Positions 9,038 through 19,300 of a stretch of 64,000 nucleotides of DNA are shown here, piece by piece; positions within the stretch are counted from its first letter, which is position 1; each line of letters starts with the position of its first letter. Below the pieces are notes generated by a model. It had not been told where the DNA came from. It saw only the letters and a program-made list of their open reading frames with translations, and made no database searches. The translations under genes and the position numbers were made by a program. Where the stretch lies: the NCBI GenBank assembly GCA_963767645.1, contig CAVYEW010000008.1:434001-498000 (forward strand), read 5' to 3'. This DNA comes from DATFDN01 sp963767645 (GTDB taxonomy: Bacteria > Pseudomonadota > Alphaproteobacteria > Acetobacterales > Acetobacteraceae).

Positions 9038-10345
9038 ATGGACGGTGCGACTGACCCTTGGTGGGAAGCGAGCTGGCCGGGTGCGCTTTTGCGGATGCCC
9101 GCCTTGGTCAGCGCTTGCGCAAGCTCATCGGGCGGATGGGCGGGGCGATCGGGGCGAGCCTGCCCTTGGCTTGCCAAGACTGGGCCAACACGAAGGCGGC
9201 TTACCGCTTCTTCTCCGACGACCGGGTCAGCGAGGACCAGATCCTGGCCGGCCATTTCCACTCAACGCGCGACCGCGTCGTCTCGACCGAAGGCACCATC
9301 CTGGTCGTCCAGGATACGACAGAATTCACCTACCAGCGCGAGCGCCCCGGCGCGATCGGCATCACCTACAGCGTGAACAGCGGCAAGGACAAAGCTGGCC
9401 GCTTCAGGATGCACACGGTTTGCGGGCTCCTCATGCATGCCTCGCTCGCCCTCACGACGGACGGCCTTCCTTTGGGCATGTCGGCGATCAAGTTCTGGTC
9501 GCGGCAAAAGTTCAAGGGCACCGCGGCGCTCAAGCGCAAGATCAACCCGACACGGGTGCCGATCGAGCACAAGGAAAGCATCCGCTGGCTGGAGAACATG
9601 CGCCAGTCGACGGAGTTGCTCGGCGAACCTGCACGGTGCGTCCATGTCGGAGATCGCGAGAGCGACATCTACGAGCTGTTCTGTGCCGCTCAGGAGCTCG
9701 GCACCCACTTCCCCTCGTCAGGAGTTGCGTCAACCGCCTGGCAGGTGATGATAGCCACACAATCGCTGACGAGATGGACGAGACGCGGCTCAAGGGCGTG
9801 CACCGCGTCGATGTCCGCGACGGCAACGGTCGCATCGAGACGGCGCGGGTCGAACTGAGATACCGCCGCACGGCGTGCTCCCGCCCATTGGCAAGCAGAA
9901 GCGCAATCCCGCACTCAACCCTACGGTGCTGCACGCAAGGGAGCACGCCACCCCAACTGATCGGCCGGCCATCGATTGGAAGCTGATCACCGACTTGCCC
10001 GTGTCCAACCGCGCGGCAGCGGTCGAGAAGCTGCGCTGGTATGCCCAGCGCTGGAAGATCGAGGTGTTCCACAAAGTCCTGAAATCAGGATGTCGGGCGG
10101 AAGAGGCGCGGCTCAGGACCGCCGAGCGTCTGGTGCGGCTGATCGCGGTGTTCTGCATCCTGGCCTGGCGGGTGCGCTCTGCCAAGTGCAGGAACGCTCT
10201 CCTCCTACCTGATCAAGATTGCCCGGCTCGGCGGCTACCTGGCCCGCACCAGGGACCCGCCGCCCGGAAACACCGTCATGTGGCGCGGTCTCTCGAGGCT
10301 AACGGACATCAAGCTGGGCGCCATGCTCGCAAATCCTTCACCGAG
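9038..10345 (+). pseudogene. IS4-family (Tn5-like) transposase, multiply frameshifted
   Basis: Reassembled from three frames, this is a near full-length IS4-type DDE transposase. It has an N-terminal DNA-binding segment (GQRLRKLIGRMGGAIG), first Asp in ILVVQDTTEFTY, second Asp in HVGDRESDIYELF, and the YREK motif in YAQRWKIEVFHKVLK. Indels are needed near 9060, 9715 and 9875, and about 40 codons are missing near 10185 before SYLIKIARLGGYLARTRDPP. The C-terminus ends in MWRGLSRLTDIKLGAML and continues in frame into the next glycine-rich gene. The element is dead. Confidence 0.8.
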
Positions 10346-11623
10346 ATGGGGGTATCAAAAGTTGGTGATCGCCGGAGGCGCGGGCGGCGCCGGCCCTGGC
10401 GGTGGCGGTGCCGGCGGTCAGACCGGCACCGCAGGCGGCAGTGGCTATGACGGCGCTGGCGGCACTGGCGGCAGTGGCGGCCAGGGCAGCTCGGCGGGCG
10501 GGACTGGCGGCGGCGGTTTCACGAGCAACGGTACCTCCGGCTTTGCTTACGGCGGCGCGTCATTCGCGAACGGCCTTGGCGGGGGCTCCGGCTTTTTCGC
10601 CGGGAGCGGCGGGTTCGGCGGCGGCGGCGGCGGCTCCGCCTACGAGAATGGGGCAGGCCATTCCGGCGGCGGCGGCGGCGGCGGCGGCTATAGCGGCGGC
10701 GGCGGCCCCAATGGCGGCGGCGGCGGCTCGCTCGACGGCGGCACCCAGGGCAACGCGGATTTCGTGAAGATCGCCGGCGAGAACAGCGGCAAGGGCTCGG
10801 TGGTGATCACGCCGATCGTGACCCTTAAGACGGACCCGGTGACCGTCAGCGTCCCCGAGGGCCAGACGACGACGAACCTCTATCAGACGCTGGCGCAGAA
10901 CGTGCAGGACAGCAACCCCGGCGCCCAGGTCTTGATCACCAACATCGGCCAGTCGAACACGATGGGCTTCGCCTACCTGGACAAGGCCGATGGGCTGCTC
11001 ACCTACACCGCCGACGGCTACCAGCCCAGTGCAACGCAACCGCAGGACAGCTTCACCTACACGGCGCAGGACCAGTACGGACAGACGGTCACCGGCACGG
11101 TGGCCCTCAAGGTCACCGGGGCGAGCGAGCCCACCCAGGTCGGCACGGCGGGCACGACACGCTGACCGCGTCCAAGGCCAACACCCGCCTGGTCGGGGGC
11201 GGCGGCAACGACACGCTCAACGCCAACGCCGCCAGCACGCTGGTCTTCGGGGGACAGGGCGACGACACGATCAACGTCAACGCCGCCAAGGCGGTGGTCC
11301 ACGGCGGCACCGGCGCGAACACGATCATCCTCGGCAACACCGCGCAGGACAGCATCGTCTTGCAGCAGGGCGGCACGGACAACATCAGCGGCTTCAACCT
11401 GCACAACGGCGACGTGCTCGACCTGACGCAGGTGCTAGCGGAGGCGGGGAAGAGCTTCAGCGCCAGCGACTTCCAGGTCACCGACAGCAACAACAACGCC
11501 ACGCTGTCCTACGTCGGCAGCCCGTCCTTCACGGGTGGTAGTGCGCTCGCCACGCTGGTCGGGGTGGGGCCGAACGTCACGCTGCAGACGCTGATCAACG
11601 ACGGCGCGCTCAAGGTCAGCTGA
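10346..11623 (+). pseudogene. Glycine-rich, RTX-like type I-secreted protein, C-terminal part, one-base frameshift
   Basis: An extreme Gly-rich region (GGAGGAGPGGGGAGG and similar, to about 10760) is followed by a cadherin/Ig-like domain (TVSVPEGQTTTNLYQTLAQN, TYTADGYQPS, DSFTYTAQDQYG). RTX-type repeats come next (GGGGNDTLNAN, GGQGDDTINV, GGTGANTI), then a typical type I secretion C-terminal domain (GGTDNISGFNLHNGDVLDL). The first part ends at a stop at 11163 because one A is missing in what should read VGTAGNDTLT; the second part then continues to 11623. The native N-terminus was replaced by the transposase tail. It is probably a calcium-binding surface or extracellular protein relic. Confidence 0.75.
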
Positions 11624-11729
11624 CGGCGGGGGCGGCTCCGGGGCGGCGGTCCGGCTGGCCTCCGCCGGTCCGCAGCGCGCCAACAACATTCCTAGCACGG
11701 GATCCGTTGGGGCATGGTGTAAGGGGGAG

Positions 11730-11984
11730 GCCGGCGCGCACCCGGATCATCGCCGTCCTCGCGATGCCGAGCCGCTCGGCGATCCGATCGGCAGTGAGGA
11801 AGCCGATGCCGCGGATGTCGCGCGCCAGCCGATAGGGGTTCTCGCTGACCAGCCGCACCGCGTCCGGGCCGTAGGTCTTGAAGATGCGCACCGCCCGCGA
11901 GGTGCCGACCCCGTGCGCGTGCAGGAACAGCATGATCTCGCGGATCACCTTCTGCTCGGCCCAGCCGGCGACGATGCGCCTGGC
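11730..11984 (-). pseudogene. RecD2-like helicase helix-hairpin-helix fragment
   Basis: About 85 residues match the N-terminal HhH region of RecD-like helicases: EIMLFLHAHGVGTSRAVRIF, KTYGPDAVRLVSENPYRLAR, DIRGIGFLTADRIAERLGI. No ATPase motifs follow. The fragment is in frame with the transposase fragment upstream. A second, independent remnant of the same domain occurs at 26765-26957. Confidence 0.7.
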
Positions 11985-12293
11985 GCGCTCGTGCCAGTCC
12001 GCGGGCGCGGTCGCGCGCAGCCAATCGGGCGCCACTGCCGCGACCGCATTCAGGGCGGCCCGCAGCGTCTCGGCCACCAACTCCAGCCGGTTCAGCGTGC
12101 GGATGGCGGCCAGCACGTGCGTGCTGTCGGTGCGCTGCCGCCCGCGCGCCTTCAGCACGCCGAGTTCACGCGCAACGTCGAGCAGGCGCTCCAGCAAGCG
12201 CCCCGCCGCCCCGTGCTGGAGCAACCTGCCGCGGAACTCGCATAAGACGCTGTGGTCGACCCCGCGTCGGCCAGCGACCGCCTCCCTCGCTCC
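11985..12293 (-). pseudogene. IS1182-type transposase fragment
   Basis: The segment SVLCEFRGRLLQHG, DVARELGVLKARGRQRTDST, HVLAAIRTLNRLELVAETLR and NAVAAVAPDWLRATAPADW is typical of IS1182-family transposases, including the TDSTHV around the first catalytic Asp. Both ends are missing. It abuts the 3' end of the metallophosphoesterase gene on one side and is fused in frame to a RecD fragment on the other. Confidence 0.75.
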
Positions 12294-12297
12294 AGGC

Positions 12298-13038
12298 TTA
12301 TTCGACAATGCCGAGGGATAGCGCCTTCGCCCAATCTGGACGACCATTTTCGATAGCGCGCGCTGATGCAGACTTCCAATTATATTCAAGTGCAAGAAGT
12401 TCTGCTTCCCACAGTTCTGATTTCTTCGTAAGGATGGCGTAGCGGGCGTGTGGCGAGCTATACTCAAGATTGCCAGCAACTGGGATGTCGGCAAAAACCG
12501 GGCATCCAACGCTCCCCGGGTTCAGAATGAGACGTCCGTTTGGTCCCAGAGTGAAACTTTGTCGGTGACTATGACCGCATAGTACGACACTAGCTGTCGC
12601 CGCGTTTCTCAGCCGCTCTTCCAAAACATTGCGGCGAGCCGGCACAAAGCGTCCGTCCTCAAGCCTCTCTTCTATCAGATAGGTGGTATCATCACCTGGA
12701 ATACCATGCACTGCCAGAATGCCTTCAGCTAGCTCGATTTGTGAAGGTAAGCTGTGCAAAGCTTGCCGCTGCTCCAATTGCAGCGCCCTGCGGGCGAATA
12801 ACCCAGCGGGAGTAAGATCAGCTTCGGGTAGCTCAACGATCCATCGATCATGATTTCCCCGAACAGTCGGAAGCGCAAGTGTCTGAAGGGCCTCAAAAGT
12901 CTCCTTGGGCCATAGCGGGCTAGTGACGCAATCTCCCAAATTCACCGTGAAATCGGCGCCGCGGTTTCGGATGTCAACAAGCACTGCTTCGAGCGCGCGA
13001 AGGTTTCCATGAATGTCTGAGATCACCGCCAGCCGCAT
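12298..13038 (-). CDS. Metallophosphoesterase (YfcE/MJ0936-like calcineurin fold)
   Basis: A 246-residue protein with the ordered metal-binding motifs of small calcineurin-like phosphoesterases: SDIHGN (DxH), NLGDCV (GD), VRGNHDR (GNHD), and later CGHSHRQSF (GHxH). It is likely a cytosolic phosphodiesterase or phosphatase. I chose the ATG at 13038, with GGAG 7 bases upstream, over one two codons earlier. Its stop nearly touches the transposase remnant, so the downstream DNA has been rearranged, but the gene itself looks intact. Its lower GC and codon use set it apart from its neighbours, hinting at transfer. Confidence 0.85.
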   Translation of the reverse strand: MRLAVISDIHGNLRALEAVLVDIRNRGADFTVNLGDCVTSPLWPKETFEALQTLALPTVRGNHDRWIVELPEADLTPAGLFARRALQLEQRQALHSLPSQIELAEGILAVHGIPGDDTTYLIEERLEDGRFVPARRNVLEERLRNAATASVVLCGHSHRQSFTLGPNGRLILNPGSVGCPVFADIPVAGNLEYSSPHARYAILTKKSELWEAELLALEYNWKSASARAIENGRPDWAKALSLGIVE

Positions 13039-13531
13039 CGACATACTCCGCACATATAGCCTGTGGTTCGGTCGTTCAGCAACTGTGCCCCGGGCGGCAG
13101 CGCCGCCCGTTTCAATGTCGCTCTCAGGCTGGCGCGAAGCGACGGCGCCAAGCCGGACGGCCGCGCCTGTTTCTGTAACAGTCACTGACCAGGCATCGTA
13201 AGGGCGGCACGCGCGCTCTGTTGCAGCTTTTTGAGCTCGTCGCTGGACACCCCACCTTTCGCGCTGTTAACTGTCTTTGCATGACGACAAACCTCCCGAT
13301 GAGCGGGCCCGGCCTTGTAGCATAGCGGCGTTTTTCCCGTCGAAAGCGCACGACCGGCGCGGCGCGACCCGACTTGATTCCGTATCCGGGGGTATGGACC
13401 GTCAGACGCTGTGCAATTGGGTGGCACCGATACAATGCGTCTGGGCTGGACGGATTGTACAATCGGCCCAGCCGCCACGGCCCGCTGCCTCGGCTGGCGG
13501 AATAGCAGGCGCAGATCGCACAATGGGTTGA
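13039..13531. other. Intergenic stretch; possible short minus-strand reading frame only
   Basis: A minus-strand frame ending at 13182 reads VSSDELKKLQQSARAALTMP, which is protein-like but without a clear start or family. Nothing else supported. Confidence 0.25.
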
Positions 13532-13640
13532 AGGTCAGCAAACCGGGCGTCCGCGGTAAACCGGGCGTCCGCGGTTGTCTCGCGGGCCAGGCGCTCATCA
13601 CCGCGGCACCGTCGGCGCCGCCTCGGCGGAACATCGCCTG
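13532..13640. repeat. Displaced copy of an internal segment of the cNMP-patatin gene, with an 18-bp tandem duplication
   Basis: This segment is a near-identical copy of 20242-20333, inside the broken patatin gene, ending at the same ACATCGCCTG. Within it an 18-base unit (starting AAACCGGGCGTCC) occurs twice in tandem at 13540-13575. The junction falls exactly where the TadA-like gene loses its N-terminus. Confidence 0.75.
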
Positions 13641-13657
13641 CGGGCGCGCGGGGCGAG

Positions 13658-14086
13658 GTGCCGGTGGGCGCGGTCGTGCTCGGACCGGACGGCACGGTGC
13701 TGGCGCGCGCCGGCAACGAGGTCGAGGCACGGCGCGATGCATCGGCGCATGCGGAGCTACTGGCCCTGCGTGCCGCCGCGAGGGCGTGTGGCCAGGCGCG
13801 GCTGGCCGGCTGCGATCTGGTCGTGACTTTGGAGCCCTGCCCAATGTGCGCCCAGGCGGCCAGCTTGTTCCGCATCCGACGGCTCGTGTTCGGCGCGTAC
13901 GACCCAAAGGGCGGCGGGGTGGAGCATGGGGCGCGGGTGTTCCAGGCCGCCTCGTGTCACCACCGGCCCGAGGTTGTGGGCGGCGTGCGCGAGGCGGAGG
14001 CGGCGGCGCTGTTGCGGCGCTTTTTCAACGAGCGCAGGCCGAGAGCGCCGGATGGAAGGTCGACGTGCTTGGGGAACCTACCTTGA
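13658..14086 (+). CDS. TadA/CDA-family nucleoside deaminase lacking its N-terminus
   Basis: The frame contains the zinc/catalytic motif SAHAELLAL (HAE) and LEPCPMCAQA (PCxxC), followed by FGAYDPKGGGVEHGARVF and the usual VVGGVREAEAAALLRRFF. Members deaminate tRNA adenosine-34 or free nucleobases. Intact homologues begin about 25 residues earlier, with a helix ending ARGEVPVGAV. Here GEVPVGAVV is kept, but what precedes it is the displaced patatin segment. A GTG at 13658 can initiate. Whether a stable protein results is doubtful, and a genomic TadA presumably lies elsewhere. Confidence 0.75.
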   Translation: MPVGAVVLGPDGTVLARAGNEVEARRDASAHAELLALRAAARACGQARLAGCDLVVTLEPCPMCAQAASLFRIRRLVFGAYDPKGGGVEHGARVFQAASCHHRPEVVGGVREAEAAALLRRFFNERRPRAPDGRSTCLGNLP

Positions 14087-14563
14087 CGGAGTGGCGTTTC
14101 CCTCGCGCCAAGCGCAACGAACGGCAGCGAATCACGGCTCAGCGCGCCGGATCAATTTGCAGGAAAATGGCGCCAAGTATCGTGATTCCAAGCAAACGCG
14201 ATCACCTGGCGGAGCCAGATTGCCCGTGCCGCTCAGTAGGTTCCGAGTTCTTCACGGACGAGGGATTACGGATCTGCGGACCGCCCGTGATGCTGAATGG
14301 CGAAGCCGGCGAGCCATCCGCCGATGGCATTCGTGCCAGTATATATCCTCTCCCATTGCCCGGCCTCAAGCGGGTGAGCCGGAATAGGTGCGACCCCGAC
14401 GCCCACGATAGCGGTTCGGCCGCCATCGGAATCGCGAAGGGTTACAAACGGGTGGGATGACATCCGCCAGCTTCGCTGTTAAAGCTGCGGCCGATTTACC
14501 ATGATCATCGGCTACCCCGAGCCGGGTGGCGGGTCCGGTTTCACCGGTGATAGCGGGAGGCCC
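14087..14563. other. Stretch without a recognisable gene
   Basis: No conserved coding segment on either strand. The right end holds the leader of the MscS gene, with an alternative in-frame ATG at 14501. Confidence 0.3.
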
Positions 14564-16114
14564 ATGAGCTTCTGGCATCAGGTCGAGATCGCGGGCGAGA
14601 TGGGGAGCTCATATCCCTGGGTTCTGGCGTGCCAGATCGTCCTCGCGCTGGTCCTTGCCTCGGTGAGGCGGGACGCCCGCTTACGGATGCGCGTCTCCGT
14701 CCTGCTGCTCCTTCTATCGCTCCTTGGAACCGTCATCTGCGCGGGCATCCTTTATCATGGGCCGACCGAGGCCGCGAGCTTCGGGTTCCTGTTCGTCCAC
14801 TTCCTTGCGCAGCTCCTATACGTCATCGGCACGATCCAGGTCGGCGGCACGCTGCTCTTTCGCTGCCTGCTGCCGCAAATCGGGCTGGCGCTCGCGCCGA
14901 TCCTGCTCGACATGCTCTTCGGCCTCGCCTACATCGCGGCCATCCTCCTCCTGCTGGGCCACCATGGCGTGAACCTCAGCGGCATCGTCGCCACGAGCGC
15001 GGTGCTTACCGTCGTCATCGGTTTCAGCCTCCAAGATACCCTCGGCAACATCATGGGCGGCGTTTCCCTCCAGGCGGAACGCAGTATCGCCGTCGGCGAC
15101 TGGGTCCGCATCGGCGAGGTCGAAGGGATAATACGCGAGACGCGTTGGCGGCAGACCTCGATCGAGACCCGTGACTGGGACACCGTCGTCATCCCCAACA
15201 GCGTGCTGATGAAGTCGATGGTGACAGTGCTCGGCCGCCGTACCGGCAGGTCCAGGCTGCATCGCGTGCTAGTCCACTTCAACGCCGATTTTCGTCATTC
15301 GCCGACCGAGGTCGTCGACGCGATCGACCGGGCCGTAAAGGACGCAGCGATCACCGACGTCGCGACCGACCCCAAGCCGGTTTGCATCTTGAACGAGTTC
15401 AGGGAGAACTACGGCTCGTATCTCGTGGCGTACTGGACCGCCGACATGTCGAAAATTCCTTTGACCAGCGGCGAGGTCCGGAGGCGGATTGTGATGGCGC
15501 TCCAGCGCGCGGGCCTGAGTGTGTCGGTTCCCTCCCAAAACGTCGTGCTGAACGTGAACAGCGCCGGTCGCGAGACCAGGACACGTCAAGAGGAACTTGC
15601 CCGGCAAATGGCGGCGATCGAGGCGGTGGACTTGCTGGCTCCCTTGAATGAGCAGGAGCGGCGGGAATTGTGCGCTTCCCTCACCACGGCACCGTTTCGC
15701 CGGGGCGAGATCATCAGCCGCCAGGGAGAGGAGTCCGACTACCTTTATATCTTGACGAAGGGGGAAGCGACCGTCCGGGTCACTAACGCCAGTGGTGCAA
15801 GCTCGCTCGTCGCGACGCTGCGCGCCGGCGACGTGTTCGGCGAGACAGGAATGATGACCGGCCAACCCCGCACGGCCACGGTAGAGGCTCAAACGGACGT
15901 CGTCTGCTACCGTCTCGACAAGGAAGGCTTCAAAGCCACTCTTCAACGTCGGCCGGAGATCGCCGACGCGATTTCACGCCTGCTGGCAGAGTACAAGCTC
16001 AATCGCGAAGGCATTCTCAGCGGGCTGAACGCCGATGCGCTGCAAACGGAGATCGGCCAGGCACAGGGAGATATGCTTCGGCGGATCCGCAACTTTTTCC
16101 TGCTGACGAGTTAG
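14564..16114 (+). CDS. MscS-family mechanosensitive channel with C-terminal cyclic-nucleotide-binding domain
   Basis: About 516 residues. Four to five hydrophobic segments in the first 150 residues are followed by the MscS pore/beta signature (VVIGFSLQDTLGNIMGGVSL, VGDWVRIGEVEGIIRETRWR, TVVIPNSVLMKS). The C-terminal 120 residues are a cNMP-binding domain with phosphate-binding cassette GDVFGETGMMTGQPRTATVE, including the Glu and Arg that hold the ribose and phosphate. Such channels are predicted to gate by membrane tension and cAMP/cGMP in the inner membrane. GGGAGG precedes the ATG at 14564. A cyclase gene follows 229 bases downstream on the same strand, so the ligand source may be next door (inference). 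Confidence 0.92.
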   Translation: MSFWHQVEIAGEMGSSYPWVLACQIVLALVLASVRRDARLRMRVSVLLLLLSLLGTVICAGILYHGPTEAASFGFLFVHFLAQLLYVIGTIQVGGTLLFRCLLPQIGLALAPILLDMLFGLAYIAAILLLLGHHGVNLSGIVATSAVLTVVIGFSLQDTLGNIMGGVSLQAERSIAVGDWVRIGEVEGIIRETRWRQTSIETRDWDTVVIPNSVLMKSMVTVLGRRTGRSRLHRVLVHFNADFRHSPTEVVDAIDRAVKDAAITDVATDPKPVCILNEFRENYGSYLVAYWTADMSKIPLTSGEVRRRIVMALQRAGLSVSVPSQNVVLNVNSAGRETRTRQEELARQMAAIEAVDLLAPLNEQERRELCASLTTAPFRRGEIISRQGEESDYLYILTKGEATVRVTNASGASSLVATLRAGDVFGETGMMTGQPRTATVEAQTDVVCYRLDKEGFKATLQRRPEIADAISRLLAEYKLNREGILSGLNADALQTEIGQAQGDMLRRIRNFFLLTS

Positions 16115-16343
16115 GCCCGCCGCCGGCCGCGACCCGCGCCCGGGCTGCTGGCGGACGAGCAGGCGGTCAACCGGCACTTCGCCCGGCTCCTCCCGGTTCG
16201 CGCTCTCGGATTGATACATGCGGGCTGATGCTTGTCCGGAACTTGCGCCGGTCTGCTCCGAAATTTTTTCCCTTTCAGGTGAGTTCGCTGCCGAGGCAAC
16301 CAGCGCGTATAATCAGCAGCAGATCATCGACGGACGCAGAACG

Positions 16344-19300
16344 ATGGGTCAGCCGGAAGACGTAGGTGGAGGTGCTTCCCGCCTCAACTCGGCGTCCGGG
16401 CGTGGCTCTCCGTCGCGGGCCGACCGGCGGGTCGTAACCGTGGTGTTCGCCGATCTGTCCGGTTTCACCAGTCTCGGGGAACGTCTGGATCCCGAGGAGC
16501 TGACCGATCTGCTGCGGGACTGCCTGGCTGGACTGATCGCGGAGATCCATGCCCGGGAGGGCTGGCTGGAGAAGCAGATCGGGGATGCCCTGCTCGCGGT
16601 ATTCGGCGCGCCCGTGGCGCACGAGGACGACCCGGCGCGGGCCGTGCGCACGGCGCTGGCGATGCTGCAGCGGATGGCCGAGGTCAACGCCCGGGTGCAG
16701 GAGCGGATTGGACGGCCGCTGGCGCTGCACATCGGGGTGAATACCGGCCTGGTCGTGATGACCCGAGACCTGGAGTCCGGGCCTGGCGCCCGCGCGGGCG
16801 AGCTGGTGGTGGTGGGCGACACGGTGAACACGGCCGCCCGGCTGCAGCAGGCCGCCGGGTCGGGGCAGGTGTTCGTCGGTGCGGCGACTCATGCCGCGAC
16901 CAGCCGGGCCTTCGATTACGCGCCGCTGCCGCCGTTGTCGGTCAAGGGCAAGCAGGCCACGCTGGTGGCCTACGAGTGCCTGCGGGAGCTGCCGCAGCCG
17001 GCGCGGACCGGGCCCGCTGCGAGCCGCCGGCTGGTCGGGCGGGACGAGGAGCTGACGGTGCTGCGCGAGCACCTCGATCGGGTGGCGCACGGCACCGGCG
17101 GGCTGGTGGTGGTGGAAGGCGACGCCGGGCTGGGCAAGTCACGGCTGGTCACCGAGGCCGGCCGGAACCCGGACCCGGAACGGCTGCGGTGGCTGCCGGG
17201 TCATGCCCTGTCGTTGACGCGCGGCATCCGTTACTGGCCGTTCGTGGACTTGCTGCGCGGGTTCGCCGGGATCGAGGAGGGCGACGCCGGCGCCGTGAGT
17301 TGGGCCAAACTGGAGAGCAAGCTGGGCGCCTTGGCCGGCGAGGACGGCACCGACACCGGGCTCTATCTCGGCGTGCTGCTCGGATTGCCACTTGCCGGGG
17401 AACGGGAGGCGCAGGTCCGTTTCCTGGACGCCGACAAGGTCAATGTGCAGGTCTTCCGCGCGGTGCGCCGTTTCCTTCAGCACTTGACCGAGCAACGTCC
17501 GCTCGTGGTCGTGCTCGAGGACTGGCACTGGGCGGACGACGCCTCGGTGCAGCTGCTTGAGCACCTGATGCCGCTGATCCGGACGATGCCGCTGCTGATC
17601 GTGTGCACCACGCGCCCGCAGCCCGATGGGACGCCGGCCCGGCTGATCGAGGCCGCCCGGCGCGCGGTCGCGGACCGCCTGACCGAGATCCGGCTGGCTC
17701 CGCTCTCGGCGACGGCGAGCTTGGAGCTAGTGGGCGAGGCGTTCGGGCTCGGCACGCTGCCACACGGGTTGCGCGAGGTGGTCCTGCGACGGGCCGAGGG
17801 CAATCCGTTCTTCCTTGAGGAGATCGTCCGTGCGCTGGTTGACCTGGGTCTGGTCCGCCAGGGGGCCACGGGCCAGTGGGAACTCAGCGAGGCCCTCGGG
17901 CAACTGGGGATCCCGGACACCGTCCGGGGAGTGATCGTGGCCCGGATCGACCGCCTGGATGAGGAACTCAAGGAACTATTGCGGGTCGCCGCGGTGGTCG
18001 GTCGTAGTTTCCTGCGCTCGCTGCTGGCCGCGATCGCCGAGCACGACCGCGATGTCGATGCGCATCTGGGGGAGCTGCAACTCCTCGACCTCGTCCGCGA
18101 GCGGCGTCACCTGCCGGAGCTGGAATACGCGTTCCGCCACGCCCTGACCCAGGAGGCCGTGTACGACAGCATCCTGCTGAAGCGGCGACGGGAACTGCAC
18201 CGGGCGGTCGCGCGGGTGGTCGAGGAGCTGCTCGTCGATCGGGGCACGGAGCTGTACGGCCTGCTCGCGTTCCACTACGCGCGGGCCGAGGACTGGGAGA
18301 ACGCCGAGCGGTGCCTGCTCGCGGCGGGCGACCAGGCTGGCGGGGTCGCTGCCGATGCCGAGGCGCTGGACTACTATCAGCAGGCGCTGGCCGCGCACGA
18401 CCGTCTGGGCGGTAACCGGTGGACCCCGCTCCAGCACGCGCAGCTTCAGCGCAAGATCGGCGAGGCGCTGTTCCGCCGGGGCCGCAACGCCGAGGCGCTC
18501 AAGCATTTGCGGGCGGCGCTCGCGCAACTCGGCGCGCCGTTCCCGGAATCGCGCTCGGGAGCCCGGTCCTCCATTGTTCGTGGGGCGGCCGGGCAGGTGG
18601 CGTGGCTGCTGCGGGGCGCACCGGCGCCGGCCGGCGGTGAGCCCGACGCGGCGGCGGTCGAGATTGCGCACCTGTACCGGGTCCTGTGCGCCATCTTTCT
18701 ATTCACCGACCCGGAGCTGTACTTCCTCGGCAGCCTGCGGTTGGCTCGGCATGCGCAGCGCCACCATGTTCCGTCCGGCCTGGTTACCGCGTGTGCCCAG
18801 CTCGGCATGGTGTGGCTGGCGCTGGAAAGGCCGGGGCTGGCGTTGCGCTCGCATCGACGCGCGGTGGCGATCGCCGACACGCTCGACGACCCCGTCGCGG
18901 GTGCCTTGGCGCAATTGTGCATGGGGGCGCACCGTCTGTTCGCGCAGGCGGATTGGCCGGCGGCGCGGCAGCATTTGGAGCGGTCGGCGGACACCGCTTG
19001 GCGGACGGGGGATCTGCGATCCTGGGGCACCGCCCGAACCGTGCTGGTGGTTTGTCACACGATCAGCGGCGAGATGGAGCGGGCATCCGCGATGGCGCGC
19101 GAGCAGATCCGGGTCGGCGAGGATGGCGGCGACGACCCGATCCGTGCCTGGGGCATGTGCAATCTCGCCGTGGCGGTTGGCATGTGCGGCGGACTCGCTG
19201 AAGCGACGGGTCCGCTCGCCCGCGCCGCGGACATGCTGCGCGCGGTGCCCGACTACCACGCGCTGATGCCGACTTTGGCCTGGCTCGCCTGGTGCGAGCT

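Noticed and set aside
10380..10760. Dense GGC-repeat region as a possible CRISPR or satellite
   Set aside because: No fixed repeat-spacer unit; it encodes an irregular glycine-rich protein segment.
13182..13300. Minus-strand short frame VSSDELKKLQQSARAAL
   Set aside because: No clear start or family; recorded only as part of the intergenic stretch.
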